Below the pieces are notes generated by a model. That model was not told the origin of the DNA. It did no database searches and saw only the letters and a list, made by a program, of their open reading frames with translations. A program made the translations under genes and the position numbers. Positions 54,699-62,830 of a stretch of DNA of 64,000 nt are shown piece after piece. The stretch spans positions 3,410,001-3,474,000 of the forward strand of contig OW818699.1 of NCBI GenBank assembly GCA_942493385.1. Direction: 5' to 3'. Source of the stretch: UBA8389 sp942493385 (GTDB lineage Bacteria > Bacteroidota > Bacteroidia > Bacteroidales > UBA1402). The stretch's first letter is position 1. Each line of letters opens with the position of its first letter.

Positions 54699-55634
54699 AT
54701 GCCCACCAGACCGCTTTACCGTACGTTTCAGTACTTTTTAAACGAACACTTTGATACAAAAGTTCAGAAGATTTCCCTGAACGCCGGTTTCACATGCCCC
54801 AACCGCGACGGCAGCAAAGGTTTGGGAGGCTGCACATACTGCAACAACCAGACGTTCAATCCGGCCTACTGCGAAACCAAAAAAAGCATCACCGAGCAAC
54901 TCGACGAAGGCATTCGGTTTTTTTCCCGCAAGTATCCAAAAATGGATTACTTGGCTTATTTCCAGGCTTACACCAACACCTACGGAGAATTAAAACGACT
55001 CAAAAACCTCTATGAGGAGGCCCTCCAAGTCCCAGGAATAAAAGGACTTGTCATTGGTACAAGACCGGATTGCATGCCGGAAGAGTTGCTGGATTATCTG
55101 GAGGAATTGTCAAAAAAAACCTTCCTACTGGTTGAATATGGTGTGGAATCCACCCTCGATCGAACCCTGAAATTCATCAACCGCGGACATGACCACGCAT
55201 GCACCGAAGACACCATTCGCAGAACCGCCGCAAGGGGCATTCCTACTGGTGTCCATCTCATATTGGGCTTACCTGGAGAAAGCAAGGAAGAAATGATCCG
55301 TCACGCCGATGTTCTGAGTGCTTTGCCTATTCAAACAGTCAAACTTCATCAGCTTCAGCTTATAAAAGGCACCAAAATGGCCGCGCAAGTGGCTGCAGAC
55401 CCTTCATTAGTCCACATTCCCGAGCCCTCCGACTATGTTGAAACAGTTTGTGATTTCTTGGAGCACCTTCGCCCGGACATTGCTGTAGAACGCTTTGTTT
55501 CGCAATCCCCCCCGGAGTTGCTAATAGCGCCAAACTGGGGAATGAAGAATTATGAATTCACCCATTTGGTAGAAAAATGTTTAAAAAATAGAGGAAGCAG
55601 GCAGGGAAGGGATCTTAACCAAGCATCGCCTTAA
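54699..55634 (+). CDS. Radical SAM protein of the YhcC/TIGR01212 family
   Basis: A 311-residue cytoplasmic protein beginning 'MPTRPLYRTFQYFLNEHF', the conserved start of this family. The cluster cysteines are in 'FTCPNRDGSKGLGGCTYC', a spacing typical of TIGR01212. 'VEYGVESTLDRTLKFINRGHDH' and 'GVHLILGLPGES' are further hallmarks. The family is widespread and its reaction was not known to me with certainty; roles in RNA modification have been suggested. The start follows from the promoter position. Its last 20 bases overlap the convergent response regulator gene. Confidence 0.88.
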   Translation: MPTRPLYRTFQYFLNEHFDTKVQKISLNAGFTCPNRDGSKGLGGCTYCNNQTFNPAYCETKKSITEQLDEGIRFFSRKYPKMDYLAYFQAYTNTYGELKRLKNLYEEALQVPGIKGLVIGTRPDCMPEELLDYLEELSKKTFLLVEYGVESTLDRTLKFINRGHDHACTEDTIRRTAARGIPTGVHLILGLPGESKEEMIRHADVLSALPIQTVKLHQLQLIKGTKMAAQVAADPSLVHIPEPSDYVETVCDFLEHLRPDIAVERFVSQSPPELLIAPNWGMKNYEFTHLVEKCLKNRGSRQGRDLNQASP

Positions 55635-56019
55635 CCTTTTCTTTCAGATTCATCGGATCCAACGGTTTTACCACATAATCGGAACCTCCAGCATCAAGAA
55701 ACTCAATTCGGTCCGAATTAAACGCAAAAGCAGTCAATGCAACAATGGGAATTTGAGAATCCATCCCCCGAATAATTCGAGTGGCATCAAGACCATTCAT
55801 TTCGGGCATTTGAATATCCATCAATATCAAACTAGGGTGAACTTCCTGAAACAAACGAACGGCTTCAACACCGTTATAGGCCCGTACTATATTGAATTCT
55901 TTGCGCAACAGAATATTAACCAGTGCAAAATTGCTGTCAATATCTTCAGCAACCAGAATGGTATGGATTCTTTCACCTGCGTTTGAGTTAATTTCTAGCA
56001 TACTGCTCAGTGATTCCAT
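55615..56019 (-). CDS. Stand-alone response regulator receiver protein
   Basis: A 134-residue protein consisting only of a REC domain. Acidic residues are in 'VAEDIDSNF', the phospho-acceptor is Asp68 in 'LILMDIQMPEMNG', the switch Thr is in 'IVALTAFAF' and the conserved Lys in 'YVVKPLD'. There is no DNA-binding output domain. The text is strikingly close to the C-terminal receiver of the hybrid kinase encoded divergently at 56177 ('VAEDADSNF', 'MDIKMPILNG'), so it is probably a phosphorelay partner or competitor of that kinase. A second ATG at 56001 is possible. Confidence 0.9.
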   Translation of the reverse strand: MESLSSMLEINSNAGERIHTILVAEDIDSNFALVNILLRKEFNIVRAYNGVEAVRLFQEVHPSLILMDIQMPEMNGLDATRIIRGMDSQIPIVALTAFAFNSDRIEFLDAGGSDYVVKPLDPMNLKEKVKAMLG

Positions 56020-56061
56020 AGTTCAGATATTACTTTATACAAATACAGCTTAGTTCAGAAG

Positions 56062-56069
56062 CAAATATA
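56062..56069 (-). promoter_or_regulatory. -7 element of the response regulator gene
   Basis: A perfect TATATTTG on the minus strand, 42 bp upstream of ATG 56019. Confidence 0.5.
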
Positions 56070-56076
56070 AGACTTC

Positions 56077-56094
56077 GTTTCCAAATTAGGAAAC
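56077..56094. promoter_or_regulatory. Inverted repeat between the divergent REC and histidine kinase genes
   Basis: GTTTCC-AAATTA-GGAAAC, perfect 6-base arms with an A/T spacer. It lies upstream of the REC promoter and about 40 bp before the kinase promoter, a fitting place for a shared operator. Confidence 0.35.
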
Positions 56095-56129
56095 AAAATG
56101 TTTGTGTTTGTTTTTTTTACTTCAACGGC

Positions 56130-56158
56130 TTGACTTTTCCATATAAAGTGTACATTTG
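56130..56158 (+). promoter_or_regulatory. Promoter of the hybrid histidine kinase gene
   Basis: TTG (56130-56132), 18 bases, then a perfect TACATTTG (56151-56158). The open frame's apparent TTG start at 56156 lies inside it, so translation starts at ATG 56177. Confidence 0.65.
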
Positions 56159-56176
56159 TTTCAGTACACAATTATT

Positions 56177-58810
56177 ATGACCAAAACAGAACCTATGTCC
56201 AAAAGTCAATCCTCTGGGTTTGGATTTTTGAACAATCCCGATAATGCCCACAAAATACTACAACTCACCACAGATACCATGTTCTTGTTGGACAAGGAAG
56301 GCGTTTGCGTTGATTTGGAGATACATACGGACCGTTGGTTCATGCAAGACACGTCCTACTTCCTGGGTAAAAACACCTTCAATCAGATTCCCCAACCCAC
56401 TTCGGATGCCTTGCGGAGCAATTTCAACAAAATTCTTGCGTCAGGTGATCGCTCTGCAGAAAACTATGAGGTACAAGTTGCCGGCAAAAACTATTATTTC
56501 AAATGCATTCTTTCCTGGTACGACGAAACCCATATCCTTTGTCAATACCGAGACATCACCCAACGGGTAATTCTGAAACAACGCATCGAAATAGTCAACC
56601 AAAAACTGAAAGAGGTCGAAAAAGTCGCTAAAATCGGCCATTGGCAATACAATCACCGTACTAAAATACTTCAGTACGCCAGCTTCCCGTCTGGTCAGGA
56701 CGAAAACAACGAACCAAGAAACATCAGTTTGCTAGATTTCATGGAAACGGTCCATCCGGACGACAGGCAGTCAGTTAATGATTACCTCCTCGCACCTGCC
56801 GATGTCCATAACAGGGAACACATTGATTACCAGATGATATTACCTGGAAAAACCATGTATTTCCGAATCAAGATCATTGATACCAATTTGGATGATGATG
56901 GCGATAGGATTGCAGAAGGTTATATTCAGAACATCACGGACATCAAGGAAAAGCAACACGAGCTTGAAATGATTACTCTAGCCGTTCAGAATTCGACCGA
57001 TTACATTTTTGCCATGCAGACCGACGGAAAACTGGTTTTCGGAAATCAGAAATTTAAGGAACACCATAGTTTGGACGAAAGTGAAGTTCTTACCAACATC
57101 AATTTCTTCAAGACCATTGTCCGTGGATCGGGCAAAGTTCGCTGGCAAGACATCATTCAACAACTCATCAGCACCCGAAAGACACTCAACTTCGTCTTAC
57201 CCAAACCCATTCCAGGCAAACCCGAGATCCTGGCATTCGACTGTACTTCCTATTTGGTCAAGGACGCCCGTGGTTTCGACCAAATCTGGACCTTCGGAAA
57301 AGACATCACGGAACGCGTGCAATACGAAAAACAAGTTAAGGAACTAAATCAGATCATGAGTACTGTTCTGACCAACATACCCATGAACATTGCCGTCAAG
57401 GATGCTGATAACGACTTCCGTTACATTTTCAGCAATCGGATGGGAAAGAAAATCCATTGGGGAGTCATGGATGACATCATCGGCAAAACGGATTACGACC
57501 TGTTTCCGCCACAAGAAGCCACCAAGATGCGTTCTGACGACATCAATTCACTTGAATCAAGAGAAGAAACCCGAAAAATCATCGTCGACAAAGATGGTGA
57601 TGATCGTACCATCTTCTATGACCAGCTCCGCCTACTCGTAGAGGACGAAAGCCGTGCACTCCTCATTTCCATCGAACGGGACATCACCAAGGACAAGCTG
57701 ATGGAACAGGAACTCATCGATGCCAAGGAACGCGCTGAAGAATCCGACAAACTCAAGTCGGCCTTTATTGCCAACATGAGTCATGAAATTCGTACCCCGC
57801 TCAACGCCATCGTCGGTTTCTCCAAAATCATTGCCGAAACGCAGGATCCCGAGGAACGGAAATCTTATTATTCCATCGTTGAAACCAATAACGGAAGGCT
57901 GCTCGGTCTTATCAATGAAATTCTGGACCTTTCCAAAATCGAGTCTGGCATCATGGAATTCGATTTGGAACCCACCAACTTGGCATCCCTTTCCCGCGAC
58001 ATACTTCAAACCCTGAACCTGCGTTGTCAGCCCGGTGTGAAACTCATTTTCGAAGACTCCGATCCCGATCTGATCATCAATACGGATAAGAACCGCCTAA
58101 GTCAGGTGCTCAACAACCTCATCGGCAATTCCATTAAGTTCACCAAACAAGGATCCATCAAATTTGGCTATCAGCAAAAAGAAAAATTCCTGGAATTTTC
58201 AGTAACGGATACCGGAAGTGGCATTGCACCGGACAAAATCAAGAAAGTATTTGACCGATTCATCAAAGGCGACAATTTCACTCAAGGAACCGGACTTGGT
58301 TTGCCCATTTGTAAATCCATCATTGAGAAAATGGGTGGAACCATTTCCGTGGAATCAACCTATGGAGAAGGTGCCCGATTTATGTTCACCATACCAGTAG
58401 AGTACATACTTCATTCTCTCGGTAGAAAAGGCGGTCCAAACTCAGACAATTCGGTTGTCCTTTTAGTTGCAGAAGACGCTGATAGCAATTTCCAATTGTT
58501 GGAAAATATGATTGGTCAATCATTTACCATTCGCAGAGCAATGAACGGAATGGAAGTAGTGACGATGTTTCAGGAGTCAGAGCCCGACATGGTACTTATG
58601 GATATTAAAATGCCCATCCTCAACGGGATTGAGGCGGCCAAAATCATTCGCAGCATCTCACCAAAAGTCCCCATCATTGCCTTGAGCGCCTATGCTTTCG
58701 ATCAGGACAGGAATGCGGCGATGCAGGCTGGGTGCAATGATTTCCTGGCGAAGCCGTATGATCGCACTCAACTTATGGATATCCTAACTCATTATTTAAC
58801 AGTGGTCTGA
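56177..58810 (+). CDS. Hybrid sensor histidine kinase with multiple PAS domains and C-terminal receiver
   Basis: An 877-residue protein without evident membrane segments, so probably cytoplasmic. About four PAS-like domains fill residues 15-495 ('ILQLTTDTMFLLDKEGVC', 'QYRDITQRV', 'AEGYIQNITDIKEKQ', 'TFGKDITERVQYEKQ', 'IGKTDYDLFPPQEA'). A short coiled linker leads to HisKA with His536 in 'NMSHEIRTPLNAIVGF'. The ATPase domain has 'QVLNNLIGNSIKF', 'DTGSGIAP' and 'GTGLGLPIC'. A receiver follows with phospho-acceptor Asp809 in 'LMDIKMPILNG'. The signal sensed is unknown. The divergent single-REC gene is its likely partner. Its final codons lie inside a long palindromic element. Confidence 0.95.
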   Translation: MTKTEPMSKSQSSGFGFLNNPDNAHKILQLTTDTMFLLDKEGVCVDLEIHTDRWFMQDTSYFLGKNTFNQIPQPTSDALRSNFNKILASGDRSAENYEVQVAGKNYYFKCILSWYDETHILCQYRDITQRVILKQRIEIVNQKLKEVEKVAKIGHWQYNHRTKILQYASFPSGQDENNEPRNISLLDFMETVHPDDRQSVNDYLLAPADVHNREHIDYQMILPGKTMYFRIKIIDTNLDDDGDRIAEGYIQNITDIKEKQHELEMITLAVQNSTDYIFAMQTDGKLVFGNQKFKEHHSLDESEVLTNINFFKTIVRGSGKVRWQDIIQQLISTRKTLNFVLPKPIPGKPEILAFDCTSYLVKDARGFDQIWTFGKDITERVQYEKQVKELNQIMSTVLTNIPMNIAVKDADNDFRYIFSNRMGKKIHWGVMDDIIGKTDYDLFPPQEATKMRSDDINSLESREETRKIIVDKDGDDRTIFYDQLRLLVEDESRALLISIERDITKDKLMEQELIDAKERAEESDKLKSAFIANMSHEIRTPLNAIVGFSKIIAETQDPEERKSYYSIVETNNGRLLGLINEILDLSKIESGIMEFDLEPTNLASLSRDILQTLNLRCQPGVKLIFEDSDPDLIINTDKNRLSQVLNNLIGNSIKFTKQGSIKFGYQQKEKFLEFSVTDTGSGIAPDKIKKVFDRFIKGDNFTQGTGLGLPICKSIIEKMGGTISVESTYGEGARFMFTIPVEYILHSLGRKGGPNSDNSVVLLVAEDADSNFQLLENMIGQSFTIRRAMNGMEVVTMFQESEPDMVLMDIKMPILNGIEAAKIIRSISPKVPIIALSAYAFDQDRNAAMQAGCNDFLAKPYDRTQLMDILTHYLTVV

Positions 58811-58925
58811 AATAAGCGTCAATTACTGCGTTATTGCTTGCTCATCGATCCTCACGTACCCAAAAGTACGCTCCGGTACGATTTCGCAATCAATGCCTTG
58901 TACTTAACGCTTATTTCAAACCACT
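58801..58925. repeat. 125-bp imperfect palindrome with 19-bp terminal inverted repeats (MITE-like)
   Basis: The ends 58801-58819 and 58907-58925 are reverse complements except for one base (shared core tgaaataagcgt). The middle also folds on itself around CGTAC-CCAAAA-GTACG at 58855-58870, so the whole stretch is one long imperfect hairpin. It contains no open frame. The left arm supplies the last codons and stop of the kinase gene. A short mobile or REP-type palindromic repeat is the likely nature; no second copy was seen in this window. Confidence 0.7.
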
Positions 58926-58991
58926 GAGTGGGGTTTGGCCAGAATATAAAAACCGAATGGCCAAATGATTTTCTTAATAAAACTCGGTTTA

Positions 58992-59028
58992 GCTCAAAAA
59001 AAAAGTTCTCAATGAGAACTTTTTTTTG

Positions 59029-59031
<3 letters not shown>
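58992..59031. terminator. Bidirectional terminator between the kinase and tRNA-Thr
   Basis: GTTCTC-AAT-GAGAAC flanked by an A-run and a T-run forms a stem that can extend to GCTC/GAGC at the outer ends. It follows the tRNA directly on the minus strand and the palindrome on the plus strand, and gives a T-tract in both directions. Confidence 0.85.
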
Positions 59032-59101
<70 letters not shown>

Positions 59102-59119
59102 AATGATTTATTGCGGCGG

Positions 59120-59149
59120 CAAAATTAGTCAGATTTTTTAAAAATCAAA
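59120..59149 (-). promoter_or_regulatory. Promoter of tRNA-Thr
   Basis: On the minus strand TTTG (59149-59146), 18 bases, then a perfect TAATTTTG (59127-59120), 18 bp before the tRNA 5' end. This is one of the best-matching promoters in the window. Confidence 0.75.
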
Positions 59150-59162
59150 GCTTTTTCAGGGA

Positions 59163-59621
59163 TTAAATGTCGGCCATGAGTTTTTCGAAAAACTCGTCCA
59201 AATCCTTGTCCATGTTCCTTAGAAAATGGTCATCGACCAAGTACTGCTCGTCATCCAAGAGCAATAATTCGGCAAGCGTTTCCATTTCCTCATCAACCAT
59301 CAGCACCGAGAACGGCTTGAGGATGTTGATCTTTTCAAAAACGCCTTCATCCTTCGCTTTGTGGACAATTTCCCTAAGAAGGATTTCACATTCCTTCAAT
59401 TCAGCCTCATTGTCAAGTGTTTCGTATTCTTCCTGCCAAGCGTCAACAGAAACTTTTATCAGCTCATGATCTTCATCATCGAAAACCGAAAACTCACCGG
59501 CCTCGGGATTAGGCAACAAATAAAGGTCAACAATGGCTGCCTGAGATTCTGAAACCTCCAATTGCTCCAGGGCTTTGCGGAAGGTCCGATCCAACAAATG
59601 ATACAAGGCTTCTTTCTTCAT
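59163..59621 (-). CDS. Acidic cytoplasmic protein of unknown function
   Basis: A 152-residue, mostly helical and strongly acidic protein without signal peptide or membrane segment. It has several Asp/Glu-rich runs ('VFDDEDHELIKV', 'LLLDDEQYLVDDHF', 'DKDLDEFFEKLMADI'). I do not recognise a family. Its single-gene setting and the in-frame start (no other early ATG) support a real gene. A perfect -7 element sits only 5 bp before its ATG, so the transcript may be nearly leaderless. Confidence 0.75.
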   Translation of the reverse strand: MKKEALYHLLDRTFRKALEQLEVSESQAAIVDLYLLPNPEAGEFSVFDDEDHELIKVSVDAWQEEYETLDNEAELKECEILLREIVHKAKDEGVFEKINILKPFSVLMVDEEMETLAELLLLDDEQYLVDDHFLRNMDKDLDEFFEKLMADI

Positions 59622-59626
59622 GCCGC

Positions 59627-59634
59627 CAAAAGTA
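59627..59634 (-). promoter_or_regulatory. -7 element abutting the acidic-protein gene
   Basis: A perfect TACTTTTG on the minus strand, ending 5 bp before ATG 59621. Transcription from it would start at or within a few bases of the start codon. Confidence 0.4.
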
Positions 59635-59643
59635 CAAAAAAAA

Positions 59644-60714
59644 TTAATTTAAATTCCCATCAAAGTATATTTTCAGCTTCTGAAAGTCCTTAATACGGAC
59701 TTCCAGCGTCTTCTTCCAAAGTTCCAACAAAGAGATGTCATAATCAGAGCCACCAATTGGACAATTAAGCATGGCCACCAAAGCCTTATCTTCCCATGCC
59801 AATGCTTCCTTCGGATTTCCTTTCACCTCCTCATAAAACATCATATTGATGGCCGCCCTGTATTTGGTACGAAAAATGCCTTTTGAATACTCAGCCTTCC
59901 ACAATTCGGCTGCATCGTCCATCATCTCCTTACGAACCAGGTCGGCAGCCATGGTCATTCGGTAACTACCAGAACAGTAATACTCTCTCTTTTCCGTTTC
60001 CCAGTGAGGTCCAAGAAATTTATTCAGATGTTCTGCAACGACATCGCCGATTTCTGGTAGGACGACTTCCATTTCGGGCAACATTTTTGTGATCAGGTAA
60101 GGATTTTGGCTGTATTTCTGCCAATACAGGCTGTCATTGTACTGAAACTGTGCGACCAACGTATCCACATCAAGATCATAAATCCGCCATACCGTATTGA
60201 CCCAAACATCCCTGGTAGACGTATACGTTTCGCCAGTATAATAGGTATTTGTGGTCGTCTTTGTCAACAGCCTATCCAAGCTGAATAGCAGGTGGACACT
60301 GGTATCCCTGCTGATTTCCAAAATTTTTGAATTGCTAAGGCGAGCAGAACGCAAGTAATCATCTTCACCAGTCTTACGCGGTGAAAGTTCATTTCTATAA
60401 ATTGGACTGATTTGCTGATAAAAGCCTTCTTTCAACAAATAGCTATTCAACGAGTTTATCAGCATTCCAGACAACGGCTCCACGTTGAAAGCGGTATCAC
60501 CCACCGTTTTGAAAGCAACCTTGACACTATGCCCAGCATCCTTAGGTTGGATACCCGTATTGTCAACCATCACAATGTTACTTTTCTGTGATGGAACTAC
60601 AACGTAACCTGGTTTTAAAACATCCATCCGAAATACCTGCATGTTGCTGCAGGAACTGCTTAACAAGATCATTATCAGTACAAATAGCAAATTCTTCTGT
60701 GTATTCATCAACAT
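59644..60714 (-). CDS. DUF6340-like lipoprotein
   Basis: A 356-residue protein with signal and lipobox 'LLSSSC', so a lipoprotein. The central part ('VHLLFSLDRLLTKTTTNTYY', 'VWVNTVWRIYDLDVDTLVAQ') and the helical C-terminal half with a TPR-like end ('AINMMFYEEVKGNPKEALAWEDKALVAMLN') match what I recall as DUF6340 of Bacteroidota. No enzymatic motif is seen; the function is unknown. A second ATG at 60708 is equally possible. It is divergent from rpsA. Confidence 0.75.
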   Translation of the reverse strand: MLMNTQKNLLFVLIMILLSSSCSNMQVFRMDVLKPGYVVVPSQKSNIVMVDNTGIQPKDAGHSVKVAFKTVGDTAFNVEPLSGMLINSLNSYLLKEGFYQQISPIYRNELSPRKTGEDDYLRSARLSNSKILEISRDTSVHLLFSLDRLLTKTTTNTYYTGETYTSTRDVWVNTVWRIYDLDVDTLVAQFQYNDSLYWQKYSQNPYLITKMLPEMEVVLPEIGDVVAEHLNKFLGPHWETEKREYYCSGSYRMTMAADLVRKEMMDDAAELWKAEYSKGIFRTKYRAAINMMFYEEVKGNPKEALAWEDKALVAMLNCPIGGSDYDISLLELWKKTLEVRIKDFQKLKIYFDGNLN

Positions 60715-60731
60715 TCCGGGTTACTTTCAAA

Positions 60732-60739
60732 CAAAGTTA
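60732..60739 (-). promoter_or_regulatory. -7 element of the DUF6340-like gene
   Basis: A perfect TAACTTTG on the minus strand, 17 bp upstream of ATG 60714. Confidence 0.6.
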
Positions 60740-60759
60740 GGTTTTTTCGATCAATCCAC

Positions 60760-60791
60760 TTGCTTTTTTTGGGTATTTTTTCCTATCTTTG
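60760..60791 (+). promoter_or_regulatory. Promoter of rpsA
   Basis: TTG (60760-60762), 21 bases, then a perfect TATCTTTG (60784-60791), giving a leader of about 50 bases before ATG 60850. Confidence 0.7.
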
Positions 60792-60849
60792 CGGCTCGAT
60801 TTTCAAATCAATATAATGTCCAATTCACTAATTTTTCTCTAATCAATTA

Positions 60850-62646
60850 ATGGAACAAAAAAATCTTTTAATTCCCGATCAGACTTTTGACTGGGATGCC
60901 TTTGAAAAAGGCGAAGTCTTTGGCACCATGTCCAAAGCAGAACTCGAAGTAGCTTATGACAACACCCTGAACACCGTTAAGGACAAGGACGTCGTCGAAG
61001 GTACCGTTATTTCAATGAACAAACGCGAAGTAGTAGTCAACATCGGCTTCAAATCCGACGGTATCGTTTCTTTGAACGAATTCCGCTACAACCCCGATCT
61101 TAAAATCGGTGACAGCGTTGAAGTTTACGTTGAAAACCAAGAAGACAAAAAAGGTCAGCTGATCCTTTCACACAAGAAAGCCCGAGCAACCCGCAGCTGG
61201 GATCGTGTCAATTCAGCACTGGAAAACAGCGAAATCATCAAGGGTTTCGTAAAATGCCGCACCAAGGGTGGTATGATCGTCGACGTATTCGGCATCGAAG
61301 CCTTCCTTCCCGGTTCACAAATCGACGTCAAGCCCATTCGCGACTACGACGTATTTGTCGGCAAAACCATGGAATTCAAAGTTGTTAAAATCAACCAAGA
61401 ATTCAAAAACGTTGTTGTTTCTCACAAAGCTCTTATCGAAGCCGAACTGGAACAACAGAAAAAAGAAATCATTGCCAAACTCGAAAAAGGCCAGGTACTG
61501 GAAGGTACCGTCAAGAACATCACCTCTTACGGTGTATTCATTGACTTGGGCGGCGTAGACGGCTTGGTTCACATCACCGACCTTAGCTGGGGCCGCGTAA
61601 GCGATCCGAAGGAAGTGGTTGAACTCGACCAGAAGATCAACGTCGTTATCCTTGACTTCGATGATGAAAAGAAACGTATCGCTCTTGGTCTCAAGCAACT
61701 GACCCCACACCCATGGGATGCGCTCAGTGCTGAACTGAACGTTGGTGACAAGGTGAAAGGCCGCGTAGTGGTTATGGCCGACTACGGTGCATTCATCGAA
61801 ATCGCTCCAGGCGTTGAAGGTTTGATCCACGTCTCCGAAATGAGCTGGTCACAACACCTGCGCAGCGCTCAAGACTTCATGAAAGTTGGCGATCAAGTCG
61901 AAGCTGTCATCCTGACCCTCGACCGCGACGAACGCAAAATGTCTCTTGGCATCAAGCAACTGAAAGAAGACCCATGGTCCAACATCGAAACCAAATACGC
62001 TGTTGGTAGCAAGCACACCGCCAAGGTTCGCAACTTCACCAACTTTGGTGTATTCGTTGAAATCGAAGAAGGCGTTGACGGTCTTATCCACATCAGCGAT
62101 TTGAGTTGGACCAAGAAAGTGAAACATCCGAGCGAATTCACTCAGCTGGGCACCCCCATCGAAGTGGTCGTTCTCGAAATCGACAAGGACAACCGCCGCT
62201 TAAGCCTCGGCCACAAGCAGTTGGAAGAAAACCCATGGGATGTATTCGAAACCATCTTCACGGTAGACAGCATTCACGAAGGCACCATCATCGACCTGAT
62301 GGACAAAGGCGCCGTTATCTCCCTGCCTTACGGTGTGGAAGGTTTCGCCACCCCCAAACATTTGGTTAAAGCTGACGGTACCACTGCAGTTGTTGAAGAA
62401 AAGCTGGAATTTAAAGTCATCGAATTCAACAAGGACGCAAAACGCATCATTCTGTCACACAGCCGCATCCACGAAGATGAAGCCAAAACGGAAGCTCGTG
62501 CTGCCAAGAAAGCTACTGGTGCCAAAAAATCCACCAAGAAAGACGAAGCTGACGAACAGCCCGTTGCTCAGAAAATGGAAAAAACCACCCTTGGCGATAT
62601 CGATGCCCTAGCTGAATTGAAGGAGCGATTGGACGCAAAGAAGTAA
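60850..62646 (+). CDS. rpsA: Ribosomal protein S1
   Basis: A 598-residue protein with six S1 RNA-binding domains, each about 75-85 residues. Recognisable domain starts include 'VVEGTVISMNKREVVVNIG', 'VLEGTVKNITSYGVFIDLG', 'KVKGRVVVMADYGAFIEI' and 'HTAKVRNFTNFGVFVEIEEG'. Domains 3-5 have the typical 'GLVHITDLSW' or 'GLIHVSEMSW' ends. The C-terminal 60 residues are a charged, lysine-rich tail. S1 binds mRNA on the 30S subunit, which is important in a group that largely lacks Shine-Dalgarno pairing. Codon use is strongly biased, as expected of a highly expressed gene. A strong hairpin follows. Confidence 0.97.
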   Translation: MEQKNLLIPDQTFDWDAFEKGEVFGTMSKAELEVAYDNTLNTVKDKDVVEGTVISMNKREVVVNIGFKSDGIVSLNEFRYNPDLKIGDSVEVYVENQEDKKGQLILSHKKARATRSWDRVNSALENSEIIKGFVKCRTKGGMIVDVFGIEAFLPGSQIDVKPIRDYDVFVGKTMEFKVVKINQEFKNVVVSHKALIEAELEQQKKEIIAKLEKGQVLEGTVKNITSYGVFIDLGGVDGLVHITDLSWGRVSDPKEVVELDQKINVVILDFDDEKKRIALGLKQLTPHPWDALSAELNVGDKVKGRVVVMADYGAFIEIAPGVEGLIHVSEMSWSQHLRSAQDFMKVGDQVEAVILTLDRDERKMSLGIKQLKEDPWSNIETKYAVGSKHTAKVRNFTNFGVFVEIEEGVDGLIHISDLSWTKKVKHPSEFTQLGTPIEVVVLEIDKDNRRLSLGHKQLEENPWDVFETIFTVDSIHEGTIIDLMDKGAVISLPYGVEGFATPKHLVKADGTTAVVEEKLEFKVIEFNKDAKRIILSHSRIHEDEAKTEARAAKKATGAKKSTKKDEADEQPVAQKMEKTTLGDIDALAELKERLDAKK

Positions 62647-62669
62647 TTTCTTGTACCATATACACAGCA

Positions 62670-62703
62670 AGAGGGTGTTCCATTCGGGACACCCTCTTCT
62701 CAT
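62670..62703 (+). terminator. Terminator of rpsA
   Basis: AGAGGGTGTTCC and GGGACACCCTCT pair over 12 bases (one G-U) with loop ATTC, followed by a short T-rich TCTCATT. It lies 24 bp after the rpsA stop. Confidence 0.75.
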
Positions 62704-62764
62704 TAAATGCAATGCCAGCCTTCATTTTTTCGGATTTGCCGTACAATTATTTCGGCTTCCCCAA

Positions 62765-62794
62765 TTGAAAAACGAGGTTTAAGCCCTAACTTTG
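62765..62794 (+). promoter_or_regulatory. Promoter of the gldB-like gene
   Basis: TTG (62765-62767), exactly 19 bases, then a perfect TAACTTTG (62787-62794). The open frame's first ATG (62792) lies inside it, so ATG 62831 is the start. Confidence 0.75.
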
Positions 62795-62830
62795 TTCTGT
62801 GTTCATTTATCTAAAAAAAGCACTTCACCA

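Noticed and set aside
58801..58925. The inverted repeat as an insertion sequence
   Set aside because: It is only 125 bp, has no transposase frame and no clear target-site duplication; kept as a MITE-like repeat.
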